Source: Thiorhodococcus sp.
GTDB lineage: Bacteria; Pseudomonadota; Gammaproteobacteria; Chromatiales; Chromatiaceae
Direction of reading: 5' to 3'
Length of the DNA stretch: 64,000 nucleotides
Assembly: GCA_029257385.1 (NCBI GenBank)
Contig: JARIBS010000091.1
Location: forward strand, 1-64,000
Below are positions 57,514 to 64,000 of this stretch, piece by piece. Each line of letters begins with the position of its first letter. Within the stretch, counting starts at the first letter, position 1. Under the pieces are notes generated by a model. That model was not told the DNA's origin and ran no database searches. It saw only the letters and a list, made by a program, of their open reading frames with translations. The translations under genes and the position numbers were made by a program.

Positions 57514-58254
57514 GTGAGCGCGCGCCCGCTGTGGATCGCCGGGCGTTTTCTCACCCGCCTGCCCTTCCCTGCTACCGGCGCTGTCACCACGGCTGAAACC
57601 GGCCGCTCGGTGCCGTGGTATCCCTTCGTCGGGTTCGTGCTCGGCGCGCTGATTGCGTTGGGCGCAGCCGTCTGCGCTGAAGCCGCTCCGGTGCTCGGTG
57701 CCTCACTGGTGCTGATTCTCTGGGCCTGGTCAAGCGGCGGTCTGCATCTGGACGGACTCGCCGACAGCACCGATGCCTGGATCGGCGGGCTGGGCAGTCG
57801 CGAGCGCACGCTCGAGATCATGAAAGACCCGCGCAGCGGCCCGGCGGCGGTGACGGCCATCGGGCTGGTGCTGATCGCCAAGTGGTCAGGGCTTCAGGTG
57901 CTGATAGAGTCACACGCATACTGGCTGCTGCTCGCTGTGCCGATGCTGGCGCGGGCGCAACTGCCGCTAGTGCTGCTGACCATGCGGTATGCCCGCACCC
58001 ACGGCATGGCGGCCGATCAGTTCAACCACCTCCCACGGCGCGCTGCATGGCTGGCGATTCTGATGGCCTGTTGCGCAACCGTGGTGATCGGCAGTTGGTT
58101 GGGGCTGGTGCTGGTCGGCGCGGCGCTCGTGCTCTATGCGCTCGCCCGACGCACCATGCACGCACGCATCGGCGGTTTTACTGGCGATACTGCCGGTGCG
58201 CTGGTCGAGATCACCGAGACGGTCCTGCTGCTGATCTGCGCCCTCATGGTTTGA
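57514..58254 (+). CDS. cobS: Adenosylcobinamide-GDP ribazoletransferase (cobalamin synthase)
   Basis: A 246-aa inner-membrane enzyme that joins adenosylcobinamide-GDP and alpha-ribazole. The family motif GGLHLDGLADSTDAW and ERTLEIMKDPRSGPAAVTAI (substrate/Mg loops) are intact, with about six hydrophobic segments. GTG start immediately after the cobC stop indicates coupling. Its 3' end overlaps the convergent comEC end by 11 nt. Confidence 0.95.
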   Translation: MSARPLWIAGRFLTRLPFPATGAVTTAETGRSVPWYPFVGFVLGALIALGAAVCAEAAPVLGASLVLILWAWSSGGLHLDGLADSTDAWIGGLGSRERTLEIMKDPRSGPAAVTAIGLVLIAKWSGLQVLIESHAYWLLLAVPMLARAQLPLVLLTMRYARTHGMAADQFNHLPRRAAWLAILMACCATVVIGSWLGLVLVGAALVLYALARRTMHARIGGFTGDTAGALVEITETVLLLICALMV

Positions 58255-60559
58255 TCAGCGCCGGGTCGTCTGGCCGATGAGTCCAGAGACGCGCGGAGTG
58301 CGCACGCCAACTGCGCGGATCCTCGATCAACCCTTGCGGCCCTAGACGCAGCTCAATTGCACCAGCGCTCGCCGTGCTCATCATGTCGGACCCGAAGGCT
58401 GCGACCCGGTCGACCACCTCGGCGACCGGAAATCCAAACTGATTGCCGTAACCGGACGCGAACAGCACCCAATCAGGCGCGACGGCTTGCAGGAATTCCG
58501 CCGCAGTCGAGGTCGCGCTGCCGTGATGTCCGGCGACCAAAATATCCGCACGCAGCTCGGCACCAAATCGCGCGACCAGCGCCCGCTCGATGCGCTTGTC
58601 GACATCACCTGTCAGCAGAATGGCCCCGCCATTCGTTGCGATCCGCAACACACATGAAGCATTGTTGCCCTCTTCACGGGCGTCATCGGGGTGCAGGAAG
58701 CGAAAACTCACCCCCGACCAGTCCCAGCCCGTACCAGCCCGGCAAAAATCAGCCGTCAGCGATGTCAGCTCACCAGGTTCACCGCTCTGGACAGACCCGA
58801 TCGCGACCGCGCCGAGTAGTCCGACGATGCCCCCGGCATGATCGCGATCAGCATGGCTGATAACCAGTCGGTCGATCCGCTCAATCCCAGCAGCCTTCAG
58901 AAAAGGCACTAGCACCCGCTCGCCCGTGTTGAATCCGCTCGGATAGCCGGGACCGGCATCGTAGACCAGTGTGCCGGCGCGGGTCTGCACGACCGCCGAC
59001 AGTCCCTGCCCGACATCGAGCAGAGTGAACCACGCCTCGCCCGGTGCCGGAAGTGGCGCACGCACAGCCACCAGCGGCAGCAGCATGACCAGACCCAGCC
59101 AGCGCCCCGGCAGACCACGCGGGGCCAGCAGCAGGCCGACCCCGAGAAATGCAGCGACCCAGACCCAGGTCGGACGCGCTGGCAACTGACCAGCGGCCCA
59201 GGGCTGCGCGGCGATCCAGCTCAGACCGCTCACACACCAGTCGAGCAGCGCCCCGGCCTGCTCCAAAGGCCAGGCGAGACCCGGAATGAAACTCAGCAGA
59301 CTGCTGATCAGCACCAACGGCAGCAGCACCAGACTGAAGACTGGGACGGCGACCAGATTGACCAGCGGCGCGACCAACGAAGCTTGCCCGAAGAACAGCA
59401 ACAGCAACGGCAGCAGCCCCAGCCCGATGGCCCATTGCGCCCGGCCCCAGCGGGTCCAGAGGTGTCGGCTGGGCAGGCGTTGACCGAGATTAAATAACAG
59501 CACGGCGACCGCACCGAAGGAGAGCCAGAATCCGTAGGCGAGCACGGCCAGCGGATCCCAGAACAAAACGGCGACCAGGGCGAGCACCAGGGCATGATAA
59601 GGGCGCAAGGTGCGCTGTAAAAAAAGCGCACCGAGCACGACGGCAAGCATGATGAGTGCGCGCTGTGTCGAGACCGAGAAACCGGCCAAGCCAGCATAGG
59701 CAAGTGCTGCCAGAGCGCCTGCGATGGCCGCTGCGCGCGGCGCGGCCATCAGCCGTATGGCACCGGCGCTGCTGGCCCACAGACGACGCACCAGCATGAG
59801 CACCCCGCCGGCGACCAGCCCCACATGCAGCCCCGAGATCGCCACCAGATGATTGGTCCCGGTACCCGTCAGCGCAGCCCATAGACTGGGATCGAGCGCG
59901 GAGCGCTCGCCGATCGTCAGGGCCTGGATCAGCCCGAGCCCGGGGGAATCGCCAAGGGTGCGCGCCAGATGCTCCCCCAGCACCTGACGCCATCGGGTCA
60001 GCCAGTAGCGCCCGGCCCCGGCATCGAGGCGTTCGGCGCGCTCCGGGCGCAACAGATGCCCGGTTGCCTGAATGCCCTGCTCGAATAGCCAGCGTTCGTA
60101 ATCAATGCCGCCCGGATTGGTGTAACCATGGCGTGGCTTGAGCCGCACCAGCAAGCGCCAGCGCTCACCGGCACGCGGGGTCGGACAGTCGCGATAACAC
60201 GACAAGCGCACCAAACCCCGAAACGCCAGCGGTTGGTCATCCAGCTCGGTTCGCTCGACGGCAAAGTTGAAACGTCTGCCAGCATCTTTGATTGCCGGAA
60301 TGGAGGCGATGCGGCCTTCGATGACCAAGACCTCGCGCAGCAGCGTTTCCGGGAAGGACGCATGGAGCGGTAAAGACAGATGTGCCTGAGCCCAGAAAGC
60401 GCCCAGACAGACGGCGAATATCAGTCTCGCCCACGGCAGACGCCAGGCAAGCAGCGCACCGGCCGATATCAGGAGCGCACTCAGCCAGAGCGGAGGCAAG
60501 CCCGACGATGTATACAGCAGCGCGACCCCAAGCGCAAAGGCCAATCCGGCGCGTATCAT
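58244..60559 (-). CDS. comEC: ComEC/Rec2-type DNA internalisation protein
   Basis: A 771-aa polytopic inner-membrane protein for natural DNA uptake. N-terminal OB-like DUF4131 domain (about 35-200, with a CYRDCP disulfide pair), competence domain with TGTGTNHLVAISGLHVGLVAGG and many helices, and a C-terminal beta-lactamase-like domain with ISHADRDHAGGIVGLL and VAGHHGSATSTAAEF, here seemingly metal-competent. The protein is complete, but other competence genes are not in view. The 11-nt 3' overlap with cobS is convergent. Confidence 0.93.
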   Translation of the reverse strand: MIRAGLAFALGVALLYTSSGLPPLWLSALLISAGALLAWRLPWARLIFAVCLGAFWAQAHLSLPLHASFPETLLREVLVIEGRIASIPAIKDAGRRFNFAVERTELDDQPLAFRGLVRLSCYRDCPTPRAGERWRLLVRLKPRHGYTNPGGIDYERWLFEQGIQATGHLLRPERAERLDAGAGRYWLTRWRQVLGEHLARTLGDSPGLGLIQALTIGERSALDPSLWAALTGTGTNHLVAISGLHVGLVAGGVLMLVRRLWASSAGAIRLMAAPRAAAIAGALAALAYAGLAGFSVSTQRALIMLAVVLGALFLQRTLRPYHALVLALVAVLFWDPLAVLAYGFWLSFGAVAVLLFNLGQRLPSRHLWTRWGRAQWAIGLGLLPLLLLFFGQASLVAPLVNLVAVPVFSLVLLPLVLISSLLSFIPGLAWPLEQAGALLDWCVSGLSWIAAQPWAAGQLPARPTWVWVAAFLGVGLLLAPRGLPGRWLGLVMLLPLVAVRAPLPAPGEAWFTLLDVGQGLSAVVQTRAGTLVYDAGPGYPSGFNTGERVLVPFLKAAGIERIDRLVISHADRDHAGGIVGLLGAVAIGSVQSGEPGELTSLTADFCRAGTGWDWSGVSFRFLHPDDAREEGNNASCVLRIATNGGAILLTGDVDKRIERALVARFGAELRADILVAGHHGSATSTAAEFLQAVAPDWVLFASGYGNQFGFPVAEVVDRVAAFGSDMMSTASAGAIELRLGPQGLIEDPRSWRAHSARLWTHRPDDPALIKP

Positions 60560-60687
60560 CGCCGTCTCAGTACACCACGACGCGCGCCTGCAGAGTCGGC
60601 GAGCGTAGATAAAACCCGCTGATCGAGCACGCCTCTGACCTATACTCCCGCCTTGCCGATACGCCCGAAAACCAGTGAGCCTGCAGC

Positions 60688-61242
60688 GTGAAGAAATGGC
60701 TTAAACGCACTATGCCGACCCCCGAGTCAATCCATGAGAGCCGTTATCTTGGCATCTTCGGCAAGCTGCTGCACGACCCCAACCTCTGGCGCCTCAATCG
60801 ACACTCGGTCTCCGGGGCCTTCGCAGTCGGGCTCTTCGTGATGTATCTGCCGCCCCTAGGGCAGGTCTTTATCGCCGGCGCCCTAGCTATTTATTTCAGG
60901 GTCAACCTGCCGATCTCGGCAACGCTGGTGTGGATCTCCAATCCGCTCACCATCCCGCCGATGTTCTATTTCGCCTATCTCGTGGGTTGCTGGATTCTCG
61001 GTATCCCGGCGGCGGGCTTCAAGGTCCAGTTTTGGCTCGACTGGCACAACTGGCTGTCGGTCCTTGGCCCACTGATGCTCGGCTCGGTCATTTGCGGCGC
61101 GATTTGCTCCATCATAGGGTATCTGACGATTCAGATTCTCTGGCGCTGGAGTCTGGTGCGCCAGATCCGCCGTCGCAGGGAGCGCTATCGGGCGATGGTC
61201 GAGTCCCGGCTCAAGACACCGTCGTCCAACCGCCAGACATGA
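60688..61242 (+). CDS. DUF2062 membrane protein
   Basis: A 184-aa protein of the DUF2062 family with three or four hydrophobic segments: [65 protein letters not shown] is the diagnostic block. Function unknown. Start is GTG 60688. Located between comEC and lolD, as in many gammaproteobacteria. Its last 58 nt overlap the convergent lolD end. Confidence 0.9.
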   Translation: MKKWLKRTMPTPESIHESRYLGIFGKLLHDPNLWRLNRHSVSGAFAVGLFVMYLPPLGQVFIAGALAIYFRVNLPISATLVWISNPLTIPPMFYFAYLVGCWILGIPAAGFKVQFWLDWHNWLSVLGPLMLGSVICGAICSIIGYLTIQILWRWSLVRQIRRRRERYRAMVESRLKTPSSNRQT

Positions 61243-61886
61243 CGCATGCGCCCGGCCAGCTCGTGGTCGTGGGTGACGATCACCAAGCTGGTGCCGATCT
61301 CGCGATTGAGCTCCAGCATCAGCTCGTAGACGCCGGCTGCGGTGGCGCGGTCGAGATTGCCGGTCGGCTCGTCGGCCAGCAGACAGGCCGGGCGCGTGAC
61401 CAGTGCGCGGGCGACGGCGGCGCGCTGGCGCTCACCGCCCGAGAGCTCGCCCGGCTTGTGCGTGCCACGATGCCCCAGGCCCACGCGCTCCAAGATAGCC
61501 GCCGCCCGGGTCTTGGCCTCGGTCGGTGCGGCGCCGCCAATGAGCAGCGGCAGGGCGACGTTCTCCAGCGCGGTGAACTCGGGAAGCAGATGATGGAACT
61601 GGTAGACGAATCCGAGATGACGGTTGCGCAACAGGCCCAGCTTGGTCTGTGACAATCGCCCGACATCTTCGCCGAGCCAGCGCACCGTACCGGCGCTCGG
61701 GCGGTCGAGTCCGCCCACACAGTGCAATAGCGTACTTTTGCCTGAGCCGGAGGCCCCGATGATGGCGATCAGCGCGCCAGGCTCTACTTTGAAGCTGACC
61801 CCGCGCAAAACCTGCACGTCCTGCGGACCTTGGCTGAAGGTCTTGACGAGTCCGCGCACTGCGATGACCGGCTCGACCTCACTCAT
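61185..61886 (-). CDS. lolD: Lipoprotein-releasing ABC transporter ATPase LolD
   Basis: A 233-aa ATPase of the LolCDE complex that extracts lipoproteins from the inner membrane. Walker [19 protein letters not shown], the Q-loop [16 protein letters not shown], signature [16 protein letters not shown], Walker [13 protein letters not shown] and His switch VTHDHEL are intact. ATG 61886 overlaps the lolC stop by 8 nt (ATGAGTGA); the track's 44-residue N-terminal extension is rejected. Its 3' end overlaps the DUF2062 gene. Confidence 0.95.
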   Translation of the reverse strand: MSEVEPVIAVRGLVKTFSQGPQDVQVLRGVSFKVEPGALIAIIGASGSGKSTLLHCVGGLDRPSAGTVRWLGEDVGRLSQTKLGLLRNRHLGFVYQFHHLLPEFTALENVALPLLIGGAAPTEAKTRAAAILERVGLGHRGTHKPGELSGGERQRAAVARALVTRPACLLADEPTGNLDRATAAGVYELMLELNREIGTSLVIVTHDHELAGRMRHVWRLDDGVLSRDSTIAR

Positions 61887-63126
61887 AGCGCAGCGCCTCC
61901 GCCGGTTGTGTCTTCGAGGCGCGCCAGGCCGGATAGAGCGTTGCGAGCACCGACATGAGGAAGGCCCCGCCGCCGATCGACAGGACATCCGACAGATGGA
62001 CGTCGGATGGCAGCGCATTGATGTAATAAATGCTCGGGTCGAGGAAATGGACGCCGAAGACCGACTCGATCGTCGCGACGACCGGCTCGACGTTCAACGC
62101 CAAGATCACGCCCGCGATCATGCCGAGCAGGGTTCCGATCAGACCGATCGCGGTTCCCTGAACCATGAAGATCCCCATCACCCGTGCGGGCGAGACGCCC
62201 AAGGTGCGCATGACCGCAATATCCGACTGCTTATCGGTGACCACCATGACCAGGGTCGAGACGATATTGAAGGCGGCCACCGCCACGATCAGGAACAAGA
62301 TGATGCCCATCATTCGCTTCTCCATCGCCAAAGCGCTGAAGAAGTTGGCATGCATCTGGGTCCAGTCGACCAGACGATAGACACCGCCGAGATCGTAGGC
62401 GATCTCGCGCGCCAGACGCGGTGCCTGCCACATATCATCGAGCTTGAGACGCACACCTGAGACGGCCTCGCCCAGGCTCAGCAGTTTGGCCGCATCGTGC
62501 ATCTCGATGAAAGCGGCGTTGCGATCGTAATCGGCCATACCGACCGTTAGGATGCCGCTGACGGTAAACTGCTTGAGCCGCGGCATGATACCGATCGGCG
62601 TGGCGCTGACCTGCGGAGTCACGACCGTGACCTTGTCGCCCGGCCCGACACCCAGAAAGGCCGCCAGGTCGCGACCGAGGATGATGTTGAACTCGTTGGC
62701 GACCAGATCATCGATCGATCCGCTGGTCATCTCACCGCGGATATCGGCGACCTGATCTTCCTCTCTCGGCAAGATGCCCCGGATGAGCGCACCGCTGACC
62801 TGCCCACCGTTGACCAGCATTCCCTGCACCTCGACGAAAGGCGCGGCACCGACCACTTCGGGATGTGCGCGCACTTGCTCCAGAACCTCGGGCCAATTGG
62901 CCATACCGCCGATGGGCTCGGTCAGGGTCGCGTGCGAGGCCATGCTCAGGATGCGCTGCTGAATCTCTTTGTGAAAGCCGTTCATGACCGACAGCACCAC
63001 GATCAGGGCGACGATACCCAGCGTGATACCGACCATCGATGTGCCGGAGATAAAAGAGATGAAATGATTACGGCGCTTCGCACGCGTATAACGCAGGCCG
63101 ATATAGAGAGGGAGTGGATGATACAT
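61879..63126 (-). CDS. lolC: Lipoprotein-releasing ABC transporter permease LolC/LolE
   Basis: A 415-aa permease with an N-terminal membrane helix ([27 protein letters not shown]), a large periplasmic domain (about 50-260), and three C-terminal helices with [24 protein letters not shown] and [12 protein letters not shown]-like regions, as in LolC/E and FtsX-type permeases. Only one permease gene is seen beside lolD; it may form a homodimer (LolF type) or pair with a distant gene. Located upstream of lolD in an overlapping operon. Confidence 0.93.
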   Translation of the reverse strand: MYHPLPLYIGLRYTRAKRRNHFISFISGTSMVGITLGIVALIVVLSVMNGFHKEIQQRILSMASHATLTEPIGGMANWPEVLEQVRAHPEVVGAAPFVEVQGMLVNGGQVSGALIRGILPREEDQVADIRGEMTSGSIDDLVANEFNIILGRDLAAFLGVGPGDKVTVVTPQVSATPIGIMPRLKQFTVSGILTVGMADYDRNAAFIEMHDAAKLLSLGEAVSGVRLKLDDMWQAPRLAREIAYDLGGVYRLVDWTQMHANFFSALAMEKRMMGIILFLIVAVAAFNIVSTLVMVVTDKQSDIAVMRTLGVSPARVMGIFMVQGTAIGLIGTLLGMIAGVILALNVEPVVATIESVFGVHFLDPSIYYINALPSDVHLSDVLSIGGGAFLMSVLATLYPAWRASKTQPAEALRYE

Positions 63127-63257
63127 AAGCGCGGCATTTAATCACAAAGTCGAGTGTGCCGCGCAGATTCCGCAGCGACACCGCAGCGTTTCAAGAGGAC
63201 ACAGCGCACCGCGCTGCAGCTAAGCGGTCCAGGAAGCTATTTCGCACGAATCGCCTA

Positions 63258-63302
63258 AGCTGTTAGCTGTTAGCTGTTAGCTGTTAGCTGTTAGCTGTTA
63301 GC
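63258..63302. repeat. Tandem heptamer array, unit AGCTGTT (6.4 copies)
   Basis: Six exact copies of AGCTGTT plus AGC, flanked by CCTA on the left and CCTAAA on the right, in the gap between the divergent lolC and CBS genes, about 55 nt before the CBS start. No spacers, so not CRISPR. Confidence 0.97.
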
Positions 63303-63353
63303 CTAAACAAATCATGGCATCACATAACGACGGCGTAATGCGTGGAGAAATTG

Positions 63354-63782
63354 ATGAAAAAAATCCAGGAACTACTCAACGAGAAGGGCAGCCGTGTCTG
63401 GTCGATCAGCCCTGACGCGACGGTGTATGAAGCCCTGAAGCTGATGGCCAAGCAGCGTATCGGCGCCCTGCTGGTGATCGACAACACCGGCGCGGTCGGG
63501 CTCATCTCCGAGCGCGACTACGCCCGCGAAGGGATTCTGCAAGGACGCGCATCCAGAGAGACGTCAGTCAGTGACATCATGACACGGCGGGTCGTCTGCA
63601 CCACACCAGGTCAGTCACTGGAGGATGCGATGATTCTCATGACCGAAAAGCGCGTGCGCCATCTCCCGGTGCTCGACGACGGTCAAGTGCTCGGGTTAGT
63701 GTCCATCGGGGATCTAGTCAAGTCCATCATTTCCGAGCAGAAATTCACCATCGAGCAGTTGGAGCATTACATTAACGGATGA
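63354..63782 (+). CDS. CBS-pair protein
   Basis: A 142-aa protein consisting of two CBS motifs (about 8-65 and 73-132): SISPDATVYEALKLMAKQRIGALLVIDNTGAVGLISERDYAREGIL and VVCTTPGQSLEDAMILMTEKRVRHLPVLDDGQVLGLVSIGDLVKSII. Such lone CBS pairs bind adenine nucleotides and act as energy or stress sensors. ATG 63354 with GGAG at 63344-63347 is preferred; the track's GTG lies four codons upstream. Partner unknown. Confidence 0.92.
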   Translation: MKKIQELLNEKGSRVWSISPDATVYEALKLMAKQRIGALLVIDNTGAVGLISERDYAREGILQGRASRETSVSDIMTRRVVCTTPGQSLEDAMILMTEKRVRHLPVLDDGQVLGLVSIGDLVKSIISEQKFTIEQLEHYING

Positions 63783-63802
63783 GCTGGCCGCGCCATCAGA
63801 GC

Positions 63803-64000
63803 TTATTTGCAGCCGCCGGGTAAACCCTGCATGGCGACTCTGCGGATGGCATCGCGATTGGTCCAGGAACCCGTCAGCGCGACCGCATTCTGAGCTGAGA
63901 GCCAGCGGTATTCGAGGTGCTCGCGGGGATTAAGTCGCACCCGCCGGCGCGAATCCAGCACCAGCGCGAACCAGTATTCCCGATTAAAAAAGACATTGTG
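63803..64000 (-). CDS. nudB: Dihydroneopterin triphosphate diphosphatase (Nudix), 3' end
   Basis: Missing from the ORF track because its start is beyond the right edge. The minus strand is open from 64000 to a TAA at 63803-63805 and encodes 65 residues, including EYWFALVLDSRRRV, REHLEYRWLSAQNAVAL and SWTNRDAIRRVAM. The E-x3-YRWL and SW-x-NR-x-AI segments are typical of the NudB C-terminus; NudB removes pyrophosphate in folate synthesis. The Nudix box itself is outside the window. Confidence 0.7.
   Translation of the reverse strand, partial: HNVFFNREYWFALVLDSRRRVRLNPREHLEYRWLSAQNAVALTGSWTNRDAIRRVAMQGLPGGCK

Overview
The window is a stretch of ordinary bacterial chromosome from a GC-rich gammaproteobacterium. 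Housekeeping blocks have classic gammaproteobacterial order: guaB-guaA, rplU-rpmA-obgE-proB beside divergent ispB, and aroA-cmk-rpsA-ihfB. The accessory genes (TMAO-reductase-type torCA, a BLUF photoreceptor fused to a c-di-GMP enzyme, photolyase, PPK2 polyphosphate kinase, SulP transporter, cobalamin salvage) suggest a light-exposed, metabolically flexible organism such as a purple sulfur bacterium (Chromatiales). That assignment is inference from gene content; no rRNA gene is present. About 57 protein genes, two tRNAs (Cys-GCA, Pro-CGG) and a cobalamin riboswitch can be supported. There is no complete insertion sequence, prophage or CRISPR array.

Layout. 1-5.8 kb: 3' part of torC, torA (4-codon-scale overlap) and the glycogen debranching enzyme glgX. 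5.8-10.4 kb: xseA (minus), guaB, guaA. 10.4-13.5 kb: a small periplasmic OB-fold (YgiW/YdeI-type) protein and a minus-strand SulP transporter plus tandem universal stress protein. 13.7-18.2 kb: tRNA-Cys, proB, obgE, rpmA, rplU (minus), then ispB and tRNA-Pro (plus). 18.3-28.3 kb: nitronate monooxygenase-like enzyme, a membrane alpha/beta hydrolase, an ICMT-like membrane methyltransferase, rlmI, an L,D-transpeptidase-like lipoprotein, a pair of large perfect hairpins, a Cys-rich zinc-ribbon protein, an exported isoaspartyl methyltransferase overlapping tmcA, and a YceH protein.

28.5-36.1 kb is a signalling neighbourhood: a PAS-PAS-GGDEF-EAL-BLUF protein faces two HDOD proteins, a PilZ protein, a small unknown protein and an AAA-ATPase/SPOR membrane protein. 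36.2-40.6 kb: ihfB, rpsA, cmk, aroA (minus); the ihfB leader holds an IS200/IS605-end-like hairpin group. 40.8-47.7 kb: a lipoamide-dehydrogenase-like flavoprotein, yhbY, an ATP-grasp-like protein, PPK2, a CHAD protein and a PPP-type phosphatase, which look like a polyphosphate neighbourhood. 48.1-53.4 kb: a Pat-type protein acetyltransferase divergent from a histone-deacetylase-family amidohydrolase, then a CPD photolyase. 53.4-58.3 kb: cobalamin riboswitch, btuB, cobT, cobC, cobS. 58.2-64 kb: comEC, DUF2062 protein, lolD, lolC, a CBS-pair protein and the 3' end of nudB.

The most interesting leads are the C-terminal BLUF c-di-GMP enzyme and its signalling neighbours, the acetylation/deacetylation divergon, the exported isoaspartyl methyltransferase, the polyphosphate neighbourhood with an orphan ATP-grasp protein, and intergenic structure: a 20-bp perfect inverted repeat, four tandem heptamer arrays of different unit sequence, and the solitary IS605-like end. 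I do not see one unambiguous, wholly new multi-gene system.
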